From JBELHR01 sp042091275 (GTDB lineage: Bacteria > Bacteroidota > Bacteroidia > Flavobacteriales > Flavobacteriaceae): DNA of 64,000 nt. Both the position numbers and the translations under genes were made by a program. Location of the stretch: contig JBELHR010000008.1 in NCBI GenBank assembly GCA_042091275.1, positions 10,162 to 74,161 on the forward strand, given 5' to 3'. Under the pieces are notes generated by a model. The model saw only the letters and a list, made by a program, of their open reading frames with translations, was not told where the DNA came from and searched no databases. Every line of letters starts with the position of its first letter. Position 1 is the stretch's first letter. Below, piece by piece: positions 43,452-53,267 of the stretch.

Positions 43452-44257
43452 TTTAAATAATCTTGCTCTTTTGCAAAAGCGCAATGCTTTAGGAACTTCT
43501 CTATACTGAAAAGACAATCTGGATAGTTTTCAATTAAACTCATGTGTCCATCAGGCATCACATCCAAATCGGTCTTGTTTCCGGTTATTTGGTCAATTTG
43601 CTTTTCAAAAGGTAAAATATCGTCCTTCTTCCCGAGAATTAATAGTTTAGGGTAGGGTCCAAAGTGGAGTAAGATTTCTCTGTCTGTTCTGATTTTCATT
43701 CCTTCCAATGCTGCTATAATTCCTTGTTTTGAATTGGATAGCGCGGTATTTTTCAATTCGCGAATTTCGGATTTGAATCGAGTTCTATTTTTAGGGCGAA
43801 AGAGCAAGGGAATGGCAATTCGTATAAAACTTTCGTGATTTTTTTTTATTTGTCCTATTGCCCTTTCTCTAGAGATTTTCTTGGCAGGACTATCTGCCCT
43901 GGAGGTGGAATTCAATAGACAAAGCCCACGAACTTTTTCCGGGTAGAGTTCGGCAAAAGCCAACGCGACATAGCCTCCCATGGAATGTCCAATAAATATT
44001 ATCTTTCTGATTTTGAGGTGATCTAAAATCGTGTTTACTTGATCGGCCATGTCCTCCATCGTATGAATATATCCAATATTTCCAGATTCGCCATGCCCCA
44101 AAAGGTCAATGGATAGAATTCGAAACGATTTACTTAAATCGAGAACCAACCTGTCAAAAAAGTGCTTGGATTCCAAAAAGCCGTGAAGCAAAACCACACA
44201 AGGGCCTTTGCCTTGGTCTAAGAATGAAATTTGTGTTTCTTTGTATGCAATTGTCAT
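43448..44257 (-). CDS. Alpha/beta-fold hydrolase
   Basis: The protein has 269 residues. The oxyanion region is LLHGFLESKHFF, the nucleophile elbow is G90-H-S92-M-G-G, the likely acid is in LILGKKDDILPF and the His in DGHMSLIENYP. The substrate is unknown; similar enzymes are esterases or C-C hydrolases. It has no signal peptide and stands as a single gene divergent from brnQ. Confidence 0.88.
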   Translation of the reverse strand: MTIAYKETQISFLDQGKGPCVVLLHGFLESKHFFDRLVLDLSKSFRILSIDLLGHGESGNIGYIHTMEDMADQVNTILDHLKIRKIIFIGHSMGGYVALAFAELYPEKVRGLCLLNSTSRADSPAKKISRERAIGQIKKNHESFIRIAIPLLFRPKNRTRFKSEIRELKNTALSNSKQGIIAALEGMKIRTDREILLHFGPYPKLLILGKKDDILPFEKQIDQITGNKTDLDVMPDGHMSLIENYPDCLFSIEKFLKHCAFAKEQDYLN

Positions 44258-44313
44258 GGTTTGTAAAATTAGTTAAAAGTATGACGAAACTCAACTCGCT
44301 AAAGACCTTTTAA

Positions 44314-45588
44314 ATGAACTCAAATAATAAAATACTAATAACCGGTTTAGCTCTGTTCTCTATGGTTTTTGGAGCAGGGAACTTAATTCTTCCGCCTTTT
44401 CTGGGGTTTAAAGCTGGTGCGGATTGGATTTGGGTTGTTCTCGGATTTTTTCTAACCGCTGTTGTGGTGCCTGTCTTGGCCATTGCCACTCATGCAAAAC
44501 TCCAAGGAACCTTGGCGGATTTTGGAGCAAAAATTTCTCCAAAATTTGGGCTTGTTTATTCTGTCATCATGTATTTAATTGCTGTTGCTTTACCTACGCC
44601 AAGAACTGCGGCAGTTACTCATGAAATAGGTATTGCACCATTTTTTGATAGTCCAGCAATACTCACTTCTACAATTTACTTTACTCTTGTCTTAATTTTT
44701 GCATGGAACAGAAGTCGTATTCTTGATACTTTGGGTAAGTATCTAACTCCCCTCATCATAGTTATTTTACTAGCAATAATTGCAGTGGCCATTTTTGTTC
44801 CCGAGATAGGATCCATGACCCAATCCTATAGTCACCCCATTTCAAAAGGACTGTTTGAAGGCTATCAAACCTATGATGCCATTGGGGGAGCAGTTGCAGG
44901 AGGAGTTCTTATAGTTTCCCTAAAGCTCAAATTCCCCAATCTTGATTTTAAGGCTTATCGAAGCTTGATTTTTAAGTCTGGGCTTTTGGCTGGAGGAGGA
45001 TTGCTTTTGATTTATGCTGGACTCATTTACGCCGGTGCAGCTTACCAAGATCAATTTACTTCCGATGCCAACAATGTTGAGGTTTTAGTGGAACTGGCAC
45101 AAGAAACTTTAGGTGTTTTAGGACATTCGGCTCTAGCCGTTTTAGTTTCTCTCGCCTGCTTCTCAACAGCAGTTGCTATAGTTACGGGAACTTCGGATTT
45201 TGTCACATCACTTATCGGTGGTTCGGATCGCGTTTTTAAGATAACTGCTATCGTCGCCTCCTTATTAGGGCTGCTTATGGGACAGTTAAATGTCTCCATA
45301 ATATTAGATATTGGTTTACCCGCTATCCATTTGATTTACCCAGTTACAATTTGCTTGATTCTTTTGAATTTAAGTCCAGAGCGATTCGCGAGTAAAAAAG
45401 TTTTTATCTCTGTGGTCTCTGTTGTTGTCTTGTTTTCTGTAGTAGATATATTTAAGTATTTTCTAGGGGATGGATTCTCTGCTCAAGTCGATGCTTATAT
45501 TCCATTTTCTGAGCAATATCTCGGATGGGTTCTTCCCGGACTAATAGCATTTGTAAGCGCCAATTTATCACAAAAAAAAACCGCTTAG
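44314..45588 (+). CDS. brnQ: Branched-chain amino acid:cation symporter
   Basis: The protein has 424 residues with about 12 membrane helices (LFSMVFGAGNLILPPFLGFK is the family N-terminal signature). Conserved TPRTAAVTHEIG and QTYDAIGGAVAGGVLIVSL match LIVCS/BrnQ carriers for leucine, isoleucine and valine driven by Na+ or H+. Its stop codon TAG sits in the loop of the terminator hairpin. Confidence 0.93.
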   Translation: MNSNNKILITGLALFSMVFGAGNLILPPFLGFKAGADWIWVVLGFFLTAVVVPVLAIATHAKLQGTLADFGAKISPKFGLVYSVIMYLIAVALPTPRTAAVTHEIGIAPFFDSPAILTSTIYFTLVLIFAWNRSRILDTLGKYLTPLIIVILLAIIAVAIFVPEIGSMTQSYSHPISKGLFEGYQTYDAIGGAVAGGVLIVSLKLKFPNLDFKAYRSLIFKSGLLAGGGLLLIYAGLIYAGAAYQDQFTSDANNVEVLVELAQETLGVLGHSALAVLVSLACFSTAVAIVTGTSDFVTSLIGGSDRVFKITAIVASLLGLLMGQLNVSIILDIGLPAIHLIYPVTICLILLNLSPERFASKKVFISVVSVVVLFSVVDIFKYFLGDGFSAQVDAYIPFSEQYLGWVLPGLIAFVSANLSQKKTA

Positions 45589-45597
45589 AGCGGTTTT
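45577..45597. terminator. Bidirectional terminator overlapping the brnQ stop
   Basis: AAAACCGCT (45577-45585), loop TAG (the brnQ stop, 45586-45588), AGCGGTTTT (45589-45597). It also faces the pepP 3' end, 5 bases away. Confidence 0.85.
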
Positions 45598-45602
45598 GAT
45601 TT

Positions 45603-46895
45603 TTAGCTATTCATTAGATCTTCGATCTCTTCTATTTCAATTGGAATATTTCGCATTAGATTAAAAGGACTGCCTTGTTTTTGAATAACAACGTCGTCCT
45701 CCAATCGTATTCCCATGTTTTCTTTTGGGATATAGATACCGGGCTCAACGGTGAAAACCATGTTTTCCTTCATAGGAGTTTTCAGGGCTCCATAGTCATG
45801 TGTGTCAAGTCCCATATGATGGGAGGTCCCATGCATAAAATACTTTTTATAAGCCGGCCAATCTGGATCTTCATTTTGGACATCTGCTTTGTCAATTAAT
45901 TTTAACTTTAAAAGCTCTGAGGTCATCAATTTCCCAACTTCTTTGTGGTACTCTTCCCACATGGTTCCTGGAATTAACATATCCGTAGCTTGATTTTTGA
46001 CGTCCAGAACAGATTGATAAACCGCTTTTTGTCTAGGGCTAAACTTTCCGTTTACAGGAATGGTTCTAGTCATGTCGGATTTGTAATTGGCATATTCAGC
46101 ACCCACATCCATCAGAAGCATATCTCCGTCCTTACACATTTGGTTATTTTCGATATAATGCAATACACATGCGCTATATCCCGAACCTAGAATAGGGGTG
46201 TAGGCGAATCCACGAGATTTGTTTTTAATAAATTCGTGAATGAATTCTGCTTCAATCTCATACTCCATAACACCCGGTTTTACAAAGGGAAGGATTCTTC
46301 TAAAACCCTTGTTTGTAATATCGCATGCCTTTTGAATCAAGTCAATCTCTTCGCTTTCCTTGACACCTCTTATTTCTTGAAGTATCGGGTTTGCACGCTC
46401 CCAGGAATGTGCTGGAAAGTCGCGTTTGCATTGTTTTATAAAACGATCCTCTCTCGTTTCTACCTCTCGAGTGGAGCGATAGTGTTCATTAGTATTAAAA
46501 TATATTAGAGAAGCTTCGGTCATCAATTCAAAAAACACCTTTTTAAAGTCGCTTAACCAATAGACGGTTTGGATTCCAGAGGTCGCCGTGGCAGCCTCCT
46601 TTGTCAGTTTTTCTCCTTCCCAAACGGCGATATGCTCGTTAGTTTCTTTTACAAAGAGAATTTCCTTGTTTTTTGGATTTGAGGCACTTGGAAACAAAAG
46701 CAGAATACTCTCTTCTTGATCTACTCCACTCAGATAGAAAATATCTCGGTGTTGTTCAAAGGGCAGAGTGGAATCTGCACCAGTTGGAAAGATGTCGTTT
46801 GAGTTAAAGACAGCAAGAGAATGATCTCTCATTTTTGCGGTAAATTTCGCTCTATTTTTTACAAACAAACCTGCTGCTATTCTATCGTATTTCAT
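45603..46895 (-). CDS. pepP: Xaa-Pro aminopeptidase (M24B)
   Basis: The protein has 430 residues from the ATG read at 46895 (MKYDRIAAGLFVKNRAKFTA); an upstream in-frame Met adds 8 residues. The N-terminal creatinase-like domain is followed by the pita-bread domain, with two-metal ligands in LLMDVGAEYANYKSDMTRTI, HGTSHHMGLDTHD, FTVEPGIYIPKENMG and RLEDDVVI. It removes N-terminal residues preceding proline. It is divergent from the sortilin-type gene. Confidence 0.93.
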   Translation of the reverse strand: MKYDRIAAGLFVKNRAKFTAKMRDHSLAVFNSNDIFPTGADSTLPFEQHRDIFYLSGVDQEESILLLFPSASNPKNKEILFVKETNEHIAVWEGEKLTKEAATATSGIQTVYWLSDFKKVFFELMTEASLIYFNTNEHYRSTREVETREDRFIKQCKRDFPAHSWERANPILQEIRGVKESEEIDLIQKACDITNKGFRRILPFVKPGVMEYEIEAEFIHEFIKNKSRGFAYTPILGSGYSACVLHYIENNQMCKDGDMLLMDVGAEYANYKSDMTRTIPVNGKFSPRQKAVYQSVLDVKNQATDMLIPGTMWEEYHKEVGKLMTSELLKLKLIDKADVQNEDPDWPAYKKYFMHGTSHHMGLDTHDYGALKTPMKENMVFTVEPGIYIPKENMGIRLEDDVVIQKQGSPFNLMRNIPIEIEEIEDLMNS

Positions 46896-46916
46896 ATTAA
46901 TCGCTTTTAAGAGAAA

Positions 46917-46924
46917 CAAAGCTA
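46917..46924 (-). promoter_or_regulatory. -7 element for pepP
   Basis: The minus-strand sequence is TAGCTTTG, 21 bases before the pepP start. A -33 element is not clear. Confidence 0.38.
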
Positions 46925-47010
46925 ATAAAATTAAATTCGAATTTTTGAAGAGTAGAATTAATTGTGATTTTTTGATTAAATTCCCGTGCTTAAAGCTAAA
47001 CTTATCTATT

Positions 47011-49785
47011 ATGAAATTTAAAACCTTTCTGGGTCTCTTTATTCTGTGTTTTGGAGCGATAAATGCTCAAGAGTCATTGATAAAGGATTTGCCCTTTACC
47101 AGTATTGGCCCCTCAATAATGAGCGGTCGTGTTGTAGATCTCGATGTAAATGAACTGAACCCCAATGAATTTTATGTGGCTTATGCCTCAGGAGGTCTCT
47201 GGTATACAAACAATAACGGGACGTCCTTTGAGCCCGTAATGGATAATGCTCCAACTTTGAATATAGGAGATATTGCCGTGGACTGGAAAAATGACATCAT
47301 TTGGGTAGGTACGGGAGAAAACAATTCCTCTCGCTCATCTTACGCGGGAATCGGAGTTTTTAAATCTACGGATCGCGGAGATACTTGGCAAGATATGGGG
47401 CTTTCAGATACCCAACATATTGGTCGAATTTTGATTAATCCAAACAATCCCGATGAGGTTTTAGTAGGAGCTCTCGGGCATTTATATACCGAAAATCAAG
47501 AGAGAGGAGTGTTCCGAACTCAAGATGGAGGTAAAACTTGGACCAAGACACTCTATGTTAATACGACAACTGGTATTATTGATATGGAAGCAGTTCCCGG
47601 AGACTTCAATACCATTTATGCTACTAGCTGGGAGCGCTCCAGAAAAGCATGGGACTTTACAGAGTCTGGCGAAGGATCTGGAATATATAAAAGTAATGAC
47701 GGAGGTCAGACTTGGTCTCTTATAAGTGGTCCCGAATCTGGATTTCCTCAAGGTGAGGGAGTTGGAAGAATTGGACTAGCTGTTTATGATAAGGATTTGA
47801 CTTATGTGGTTTTAGACAATCAAGACAGAAGGCCAGCTGAGGAGAAACAAGAATCCTCCGGTCTTACAAAAGAAGATTTTCGAATGATGTCTGTTGCGGA
47901 TTTTGCTAAACTCGACAACTCTGAGTTGGAGACTTATTTGAGATCAAATAGATTTCCTGAAGAAAATACGGCGAATTCCGTAAAGGAGGATGTGGCCGAA
48001 GGAAAGGTGAGTCCGAAAGATTTGGCGACTTATTTGGAAGACGCTAATTCTATAATGATCGATACGCCTGTAATCGGTGCAGAGATCTATGTTTCTGCGG
48101 ATAGTGGAAAGACTTGGACCAAGACTCATAAGGATTTCCTCGATGGGGTTTATAGTTCTTATGGATATTATTTTGGTGAAATCCGCGTTAACAAATCCAA
48201 TTCGGATAAACTTTATGTCATGGGTGTACCGATTATAAGTTCGGATGATGGTGGAGAGAATTGGGAGTTTATCGGTAAAGAAAATGTGCATTCAGACCAC
48301 CAAGCCTTGTGGGTGAATTCTAAATTACCAGGACATATTATCAATGGAAACGATGGAGGAGTTAATATTTCTTATGACGGTGGAGAAAACTGGATAAAAA
48401 ACAATCAGCCTGCTGTAGGACAATTCTACTATGTCAATGTGGATAATCAGAGTCCTTATAACGTTTATGGTGGACTTCAAGACAATGGAGTTTGGATGGG
48501 ACCATCGAATTATCAGGCATCAAAAAACTGGAATTCTAGCGGATCCTATCCGTATAAAAGTATAGGGGGTGGCGACGGTATGCAGGTTCAAATTGACTCG
48601 CGCAATCCAAACATCGTCTATACAGGTTCTCAATATGGTTTCTATTTCCGTGTAGATTTGGAAACGGGGAAAAGAGCTTATTTGCAACCCAAGCACCAAC
48701 TTGGAGAAAGTCCATATCGTTGGAACTGGATGAGTCCTATTTTATTGTCTAAACACAATCAAGACATCTTTTATATGGGATCTAATAAATTACATAGATC
48801 CCTAAACAAAGGAGAGGACCTTAAAGTAATTTCTCCTGATCTTACTCTAGGCGGCAAACCAGGGGACGTTGCATTTGGAACCCTTACCTGTATTGCGGAA
48901 TCTCCATTTGAATTTGGGGTTCTCTATACCGGATCAGATGACGGAAGAGTTCATTTTTCTGCTGACGGAGGTACGAATTGGGAAGATGTTTCCCAAGCAT
49001 TCCCTTCCGATTTATGGGTTACTAGAGTAGTGGCATCCGAGCACGAAAAGTCAAGAGTTTATGTCTCTCTTACAGGATATAGAAATGACGATTTCAAGCC
49101 TTATGTTTTCCAATCTGATGACAATGGTAAGACCTGGGTTTCTATCACAGGAAATTTACCAGAAGTGGCTGCTGTCAACGTTATAAAAGAAGATCCTAAG
49201 GATGAAAACATATTGTATTTAGGTACGGATAATTATTTGTATATCAGTATGGATAGAGGAGAGAACTGGCAGGTAATCGATGGAGGTTTACCGGTTGTGG
49301 CTATGTACGATCTAGTTGTTCAAGAAAGAGAAGATGATTTAGTTGTGGCTACTCATGGAAGATCTATCTACAAAGCAGATTTGAGTTCTTTAAGATCTTA
49401 TTCCAAAGTAAAAGATGAGGATTTAGCTATTCTTCCTTTGGAGTCCGTAAGGTATTCTTCCCGTTGGGGAGATTCGCGAAGCAGATGGTACGGTTCATTT
49501 GAACCTGAATTGAAGTTTGAGGTTTTCTCGGCAAAACAAGCCCTCCTAAAAATTGAAATTTTATCCGAAGACGATAAGCTCTTACAGCGATTTAGTGCGG
49601 AAGTAGACAAAGGCTATAATTACCTGAGTTATGATCTTACAGCGTCGGAGTCTTGGATGAAGTCTTATGTCAAAAAGCACAAATCTGTGTCCTTTGAGAA
49701 AGCGGATAACGGATTGTTCTATCTTCCAAAAGGATCCTATAAAATGAAAATCGGCAAGGTCGTCCAAACCTTTATAATCGAATAA
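47011..49785 (+). CDS. Exported VPS10/sortilin-type beta-propeller protein
   Basis: The protein has 924 residues from ATG 47011, which opens a signal peptide (MKFKTFLGLFILCFGAINAQ); an in-frame ATG 22 codons earlier would bury it. The body consists of sortilin/BNR-type propeller repeats with Asp-box-like units: STDRGDTWQDMG, TQDGGKTWTKTLY, SNDGGQTWSLI, SADSGKTWTKTHKD, SADGGTNWEDVS and SMDRGENWQVIDG. A short beta-rich C-terminal region follows. Databases often name such proteins glycosyl hydrolases, but no catalytic residues are evident to me. It is convergent with a longer paralogue. Confidence 0.88.
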   Translation: MKFKTFLGLFILCFGAINAQESLIKDLPFTSIGPSIMSGRVVDLDVNELNPNEFYVAYASGGLWYTNNNGTSFEPVMDNAPTLNIGDIAVDWKNDIIWVGTGENNSSRSSYAGIGVFKSTDRGDTWQDMGLSDTQHIGRILINPNNPDEVLVGALGHLYTENQERGVFRTQDGGKTWTKTLYVNTTTGIIDMEAVPGDFNTIYATSWERSRKAWDFTESGEGSGIYKSNDGGQTWSLISGPESGFPQGEGVGRIGLAVYDKDLTYVVLDNQDRRPAEEKQESSGLTKEDFRMMSVADFAKLDNSELETYLRSNRFPEENTANSVKEDVAEGKVSPKDLATYLEDANSIMIDTPVIGAEIYVSADSGKTWTKTHKDFLDGVYSSYGYYFGEIRVNKSNSDKLYVMGVPIISSDDGGENWEFIGKENVHSDHQALWVNSKLPGHIINGNDGGVNISYDGGENWIKNNQPAVGQFYYVNVDNQSPYNVYGGLQDNGVWMGPSNYQASKNWNSSGSYPYKSIGGGDGMQVQIDSRNPNIVYTGSQYGFYFRVDLETGKRAYLQPKHQLGESPYRWNWMSPILLSKHNQDIFYMGSNKLHRSLNKGEDLKVISPDLTLGGKPGDVAFGTLTCIAESPFEFGVLYTGSDDGRVHFSADGGTNWEDVSQAFPSDLWVTRVVASEHEKSRVYVSLTGYRNDDFKPYVFQSDDNGKTWVSITGNLPEVAAVNVIKEDPKDENILYLGTDNYLYISMDRGENWQVIDGGLPVVAMYDLVVQEREDDLVVATHGRSIYKADLSSLRSYSKVKDEDLAILPLESVRYSSRWGDSRSRWYGSFEPELKFEVFSAKQALLKIEILSEDDKLLQRFSAEVDKGYNYLSYDLTASESWMKSYVKKHKSVSFEKADNGLFYLPKGSYKMKIGKVVQTFIIE

Positions 49786-49820
49786 AAAAATCCCCGCTCT
49801 TTCGAGCGGGGATTTTTTTT
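49784..49820. terminator. Bidirectional intrinsic terminator
   Basis: TCCCCGCTC (49791-49799), loop TTTC, GAGCGGGGA (49804-49812), flanked by seven A and eight T. It separates the two convergent sortilin-type genes. Confidence 0.93.
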
Positions 49821-49837
49821 GCTTTATTTTTTAGCCC

Positions 49838-52800
49838 TTAATCTTCGAAAGGAGAAAGAGCTAGATTTTGCATTTTACTTCGGTACTCTTTCCAAGGACC
49901 AGCAAAAAATTCAGAGATAGAATCTAATTCCGGCTCCAATTTTATTTTGGCATTTTCAAATAGAGTTACTTCGGTTGAAGTTGGTGCTCCGTCCAAGCCC
50001 ATAGTGTAGCTTCTAGCCTTATACAAATAAGAAAGTGCATTTGGTTCTGGGTTTCTTGTGATTCCCTGTCTTTTGTCTACTTTTCCTAGAAGCTTGTCGA
50101 AGAAGTCATCAATGGTTTTCGATAATTCTTTTTGATTTTTGATGAGATCTTCCTTGTTCTCAAGAGAACTATTTTCAATTCTATCCGAATAGTCTTTGAT
50201 AATAGTCTGGGCTTTTGCCAATTTATTAGTGGCCTCCAAAGCGCGTTCTCTGTAGGAATCAATATCGTTGAGTAAGGCGTCTTTGGCGGTTAAATCTTCC
50301 ATGTCCCAAGTTTTTCTCGGGTCGTAAATCACCTCGATATTCTGGCTTACTTTTTTACCTGCATATTCCATTTCGACAACATAGGTTCCCGGTAAAACAG
50401 GGTTTCCATATGGAGCATTTCCTGTTGCCTTTCGCTCTCTTCGAGAAGGTCTTCCTATTCCGTCTTTTTCCATATACCAGAATGTTCTGTAGAGTCCAGT
50501 CTTGTCTGGAGCCTTCATTTTCATCTTTCGAACAAGGACTCCATCTGCATTTGAAATTTGCATCTGAATACTATCTCTCTTGACTTCCTTATTGTCAGAA
50601 TCCTCAGTTTCTGATTTATTTTTGCTCTTTTTCTCCGCTTTATCGTCCTCGACTGCCTCGGTTTTGATATAGTAGGAAATCATAGCTCCTTGAGGTCTGT
50701 TCTCTCCATTAAAGATTGCATTAGCTCCAAATCGCGTCCCTGTAGGTTGCTGATTTATGGCGTTTACAGCAACTGGAGTTTCAAATAAAACGATATCCTC
50801 TTGAAAGATATCTGTTCCTTTTGAGGCTATTTCTCTCAATGGTCGAATGTCATCTAAAATATAGAATGCTCTACCAAACGTTCCAATAACTAAATCGTGT
50901 TCTCTAGGTTGTATTACCAAATCTTGAGTTGGAACTGTAGGAAATCCATTTTTCCACTTGGTCCAATTATCCCCTTCATCGATAGAGATATAAAGGCCAT
51001 TTTCTGTTCCTAAGAACAATAATTTTGGTTCTACAGGATCTTGAACTAAAGCGTGAACATAACCGAAGGTATCTGCTTTGTCCGAGAGTAAACGCTCCCA
51101 GCTTTTTCCATAATTACGAGTTCTGAACAGGTAAGGCATAAAATCAAATTGGCGATAATTGTTTACCATCACATATGCTTCTCCTTCTCTATGAGTAGAT
51201 GCTTGAATTTGAGCCACCCAGCTACCTTCTGGCATTCCTTTAATTTTTGGACTTAAGTTTGTCCAATTTTCACCACCATCTCGAGTTATTTGTACATTCC
51301 CGTCATCCGTTCCGGCCCAAAGCGTGTTTTTGTCAAAGTGAGAAGGGCTGATAGCCAATATTGTTGTGTGGTTCTCCGCTCCTGTGGCGTCCATCGTTAT
51401 TCCACCACTCTCGTGCTGTTTTTGTTTTTCTGGATCATTCGTGGTAAGATCTGGAGAGATAATCTCCCAAGTCATTCCTTGGTCTGTCGATTTGTGAACA
51501 AATTGACTTCCGAAATAGAGAGTCTCCTGGTCAATTGGGCTAAGGGCAATTGCCGAATTCCAATTAAATCGCAATTTGACATCCGCATCGGGATGCGTCG
51601 GTTGGATATACATAGTATTTCCAGTCTCTCTATCGTAACGCCCAACATTTCCTTGTTGAGACATACCGTAACCGTATCGACTATTTTTAGGGTCGGGAAC
51701 GACATCAAACCCATCTCCAAACATCAATTCTTGCCAATAAGAGTTTCTAATCCCTTGGGATTTTAAAACATAGGCAGGTCCCGCCCAAGATCCATTGTCT
51801 TGCATTCCTCCATATACGTTGTAAGGAAAGTCATTATCGACGTTTACGTGATAGAACTGACCTACTGGCAGATTTTCTATAAATCTCCAAGTTTTACCTC
51901 TATCGTGACTTATGTTTAATCCTCCATCGTTTCCATCGATTAAAAACTTAGGGTTTTCCGGATGGATCCACCAAGCGTGATGATCGGGATGAATTCCTTT
52001 TGTCGATCCGTATGCAGGCATCAATTGATTAAAAGATTTACCTCCGTCTTCTGATACATTGACATAAGTAAAAACAGAGTAAATTCGATTTTCATTTACA
52101 GGGTCTACAAAAATGTCAGAATAGTAGAAAGGACGATTTCCAATTCCTGGCTTATCGTTGATTTTTTTCCAGTTAAATCCTCCATCCTCTGAGCGATACA
52201 AAGCATTTTTTGAGGCCTCTACAAGTGCATAGACTCTATTGGGATTACTCGGTGCTATAGCCAAACCAATACGACCTAGGTTTCCTTTTGGAAGTCCGTT
52301 TTCAGCCGTTTTCTTTTCCCAGTTTTCACCTCCATCATAAGTTATATACAGACCAGAACCTTCTCCTCCTGAATTGAAAGTCCAAGGCTTGCGCTGGTGT
52401 TCCCACATAGCGGCAATAATTTTATTGGGATTGCTAGGGTCCATCACAAGGTCCGCAGCCCCCGTCTCTTCATTTACGAAAAGAACATTTTTCCATGTTT
52501 TCCCTCCGTCCGTGGTTTTAAAAACTCCTCTTTCGGGATGCGCTCCCCATGGAGATCCGATAGCTCCGACAAAAACCGTATTAGGGTCAGTAGGGTCGAT
52601 TAGTATTCTGTGAATGTTTCTGGTCTTTTCCAAGCCCATAGACTTCCAGTTTTTTCCACCATCTATACTTTTATATAAACCATATCCCCCTGTTAAACTG
52701 TTTCTTGGATTACCTTCTCCTGTTCCTGCCCAAATGACATCTGGGTTGGATTGTTGGATCGCAATAGCACCTATTGAAGATACAATTTCACTGTCGAAAA

Positions 52801-53035
52801 TCGGAGACCAATCCACTCCACCTGAAGTAGATTTCCATATTCCACCGGATGCAGTTCCCACATACATTAGGTCTGTTTGAGAATTTACTACATCAATAGA
52901 TGTTACTCGACCACTCATTCCTGCAGGACCTATGGATCTTGCCTTCATGTTCGACAACAAGCTCAAATCGAGTTCTTGTGCACTGGTCTGAAGTCCCAAA
53001 GAAATTAGTAGAAAGAGAAAAAAAGTTTTTTTCAT
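49838..53035 (-). CDS. Exported VPS10/sortilin-type beta-propeller protein, longer paralogue
   Basis: The protein has 1065 residues with signal peptide MKKTFFLFLLISLGLQTSAQ. Repeats such as SIDGGKNWKSMGLE, TTDGGKTWKNVLF, TYDGGENWEKKT, SEDGGFNWKKIND and TRDGGENWTNLSP match the upstream paralogue. The two share the order SGRV ... GMQDNG/GLQDNG ... STD/SAD boxes and a near-identical QFYHVNVDNDFPYNVYGG segment. The C-terminal third differs: a charged linker rich in K, E and D at about 760-790, a beta domain, and a helical coiled segment at about 910-980. Its role is unknown, probably surface binding or processing. Confidence 0.88.
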   Translation of the reverse strand: MKKTFFLFLLISLGLQTSAQELDLSLLSNMKARSIGPAGMSGRVTSIDVVNSQTDLMYVGTASGGIWKSTSGGVDWSPIFDSEIVSSIGAIAIQQSNPDVIWAGTGEGNPRNSLTGGYGLYKSIDGGKNWKSMGLEKTRNIHRILIDPTDPNTVFVGAIGSPWGAHPERGVFKTTDGGKTWKNVLFVNEETGAADLVMDPSNPNKIIAAMWEHQRKPWTFNSGGEGSGLYITYDGGENWEKKTAENGLPKGNLGRIGLAIAPSNPNRVYALVEASKNALYRSEDGGFNWKKINDKPGIGNRPFYYSDIFVDPVNENRIYSVFTYVNVSEDGGKSFNQLMPAYGSTKGIHPDHHAWWIHPENPKFLIDGNDGGLNISHDRGKTWRFIENLPVGQFYHVNVDNDFPYNVYGGMQDNGSWAGPAYVLKSQGIRNSYWQELMFGDGFDVVPDPKNSRYGYGMSQQGNVGRYDRETGNTMYIQPTHPDADVKLRFNWNSAIALSPIDQETLYFGSQFVHKSTDQGMTWEIISPDLTTNDPEKQKQHESGGITMDATGAENHTTILAISPSHFDKNTLWAGTDDGNVQITRDGGENWTNLSPKIKGMPEGSWVAQIQASTHREGEAYVMVNNYRQFDFMPYLFRTRNYGKSWERLLSDKADTFGYVHALVQDPVEPKLLFLGTENGLYISIDEGDNWTKWKNGFPTVPTQDLVIQPREHDLVIGTFGRAFYILDDIRPLREIASKGTDIFQEDIVLFETPVAVNAINQQPTGTRFGANAIFNGENRPQGAMISYYIKTEAVEDDKAEKKSKNKSETEDSDNKEVKRDSIQMQISNADGVLVRKMKMKAPDKTGLYRTFWYMEKDGIGRPSRRERKATGNAPYGNPVLPGTYVVEMEYAGKKVSQNIEVIYDPRKTWDMEDLTAKDALLNDIDSYRERALEATNKLAKAQTIIKDYSDRIENSSLENKEDLIKNQKELSKTIDDFFDKLLGKVDKRQGITRNPEPNALSYLYKARSYTMGLDGAPTSTEVTLFENAKIKLEPELDSISEFFAGPWKEYRSKMQNLALSPFED

Positions 53036-53234
53036 GATATTAATTTTGGTTAGTTGAGAATCTAAATTACGTTCTTATCCCGTTGGGCTTGTTAAAAATA
53101 TCTTAAAAACAACATTTATTTGTGATTTGAAGTCAGGTTAACGTCTTATAACATGAGGCTTGGTGGAATTGTGTAAATTAATTCTAAATAAGATATTTTA
53201 CCCGATTCTAATTTCTAAAAAAGGAGTTTAATGG

Positions 53235-53242
53235 TATATTTG
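53235..53242 (+). promoter_or_regulatory. -7 element for the sdh operon
   Basis: TATATTTG lies 25 bases before the sdhC start. A TTTC at 53212-53215 sits at the -33 distance, one base off the consensus TTTG. Confidence 0.45.
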
Positions 53243-53267
53243 TCAGGTCTTAAACTAAATAAATAAC

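Noticed and set aside
47944..48291. 115-codon minus-strand frame inside the first sortilin-type gene
   Set aside because: It is fully antisense to a certain gene and has no protein features.
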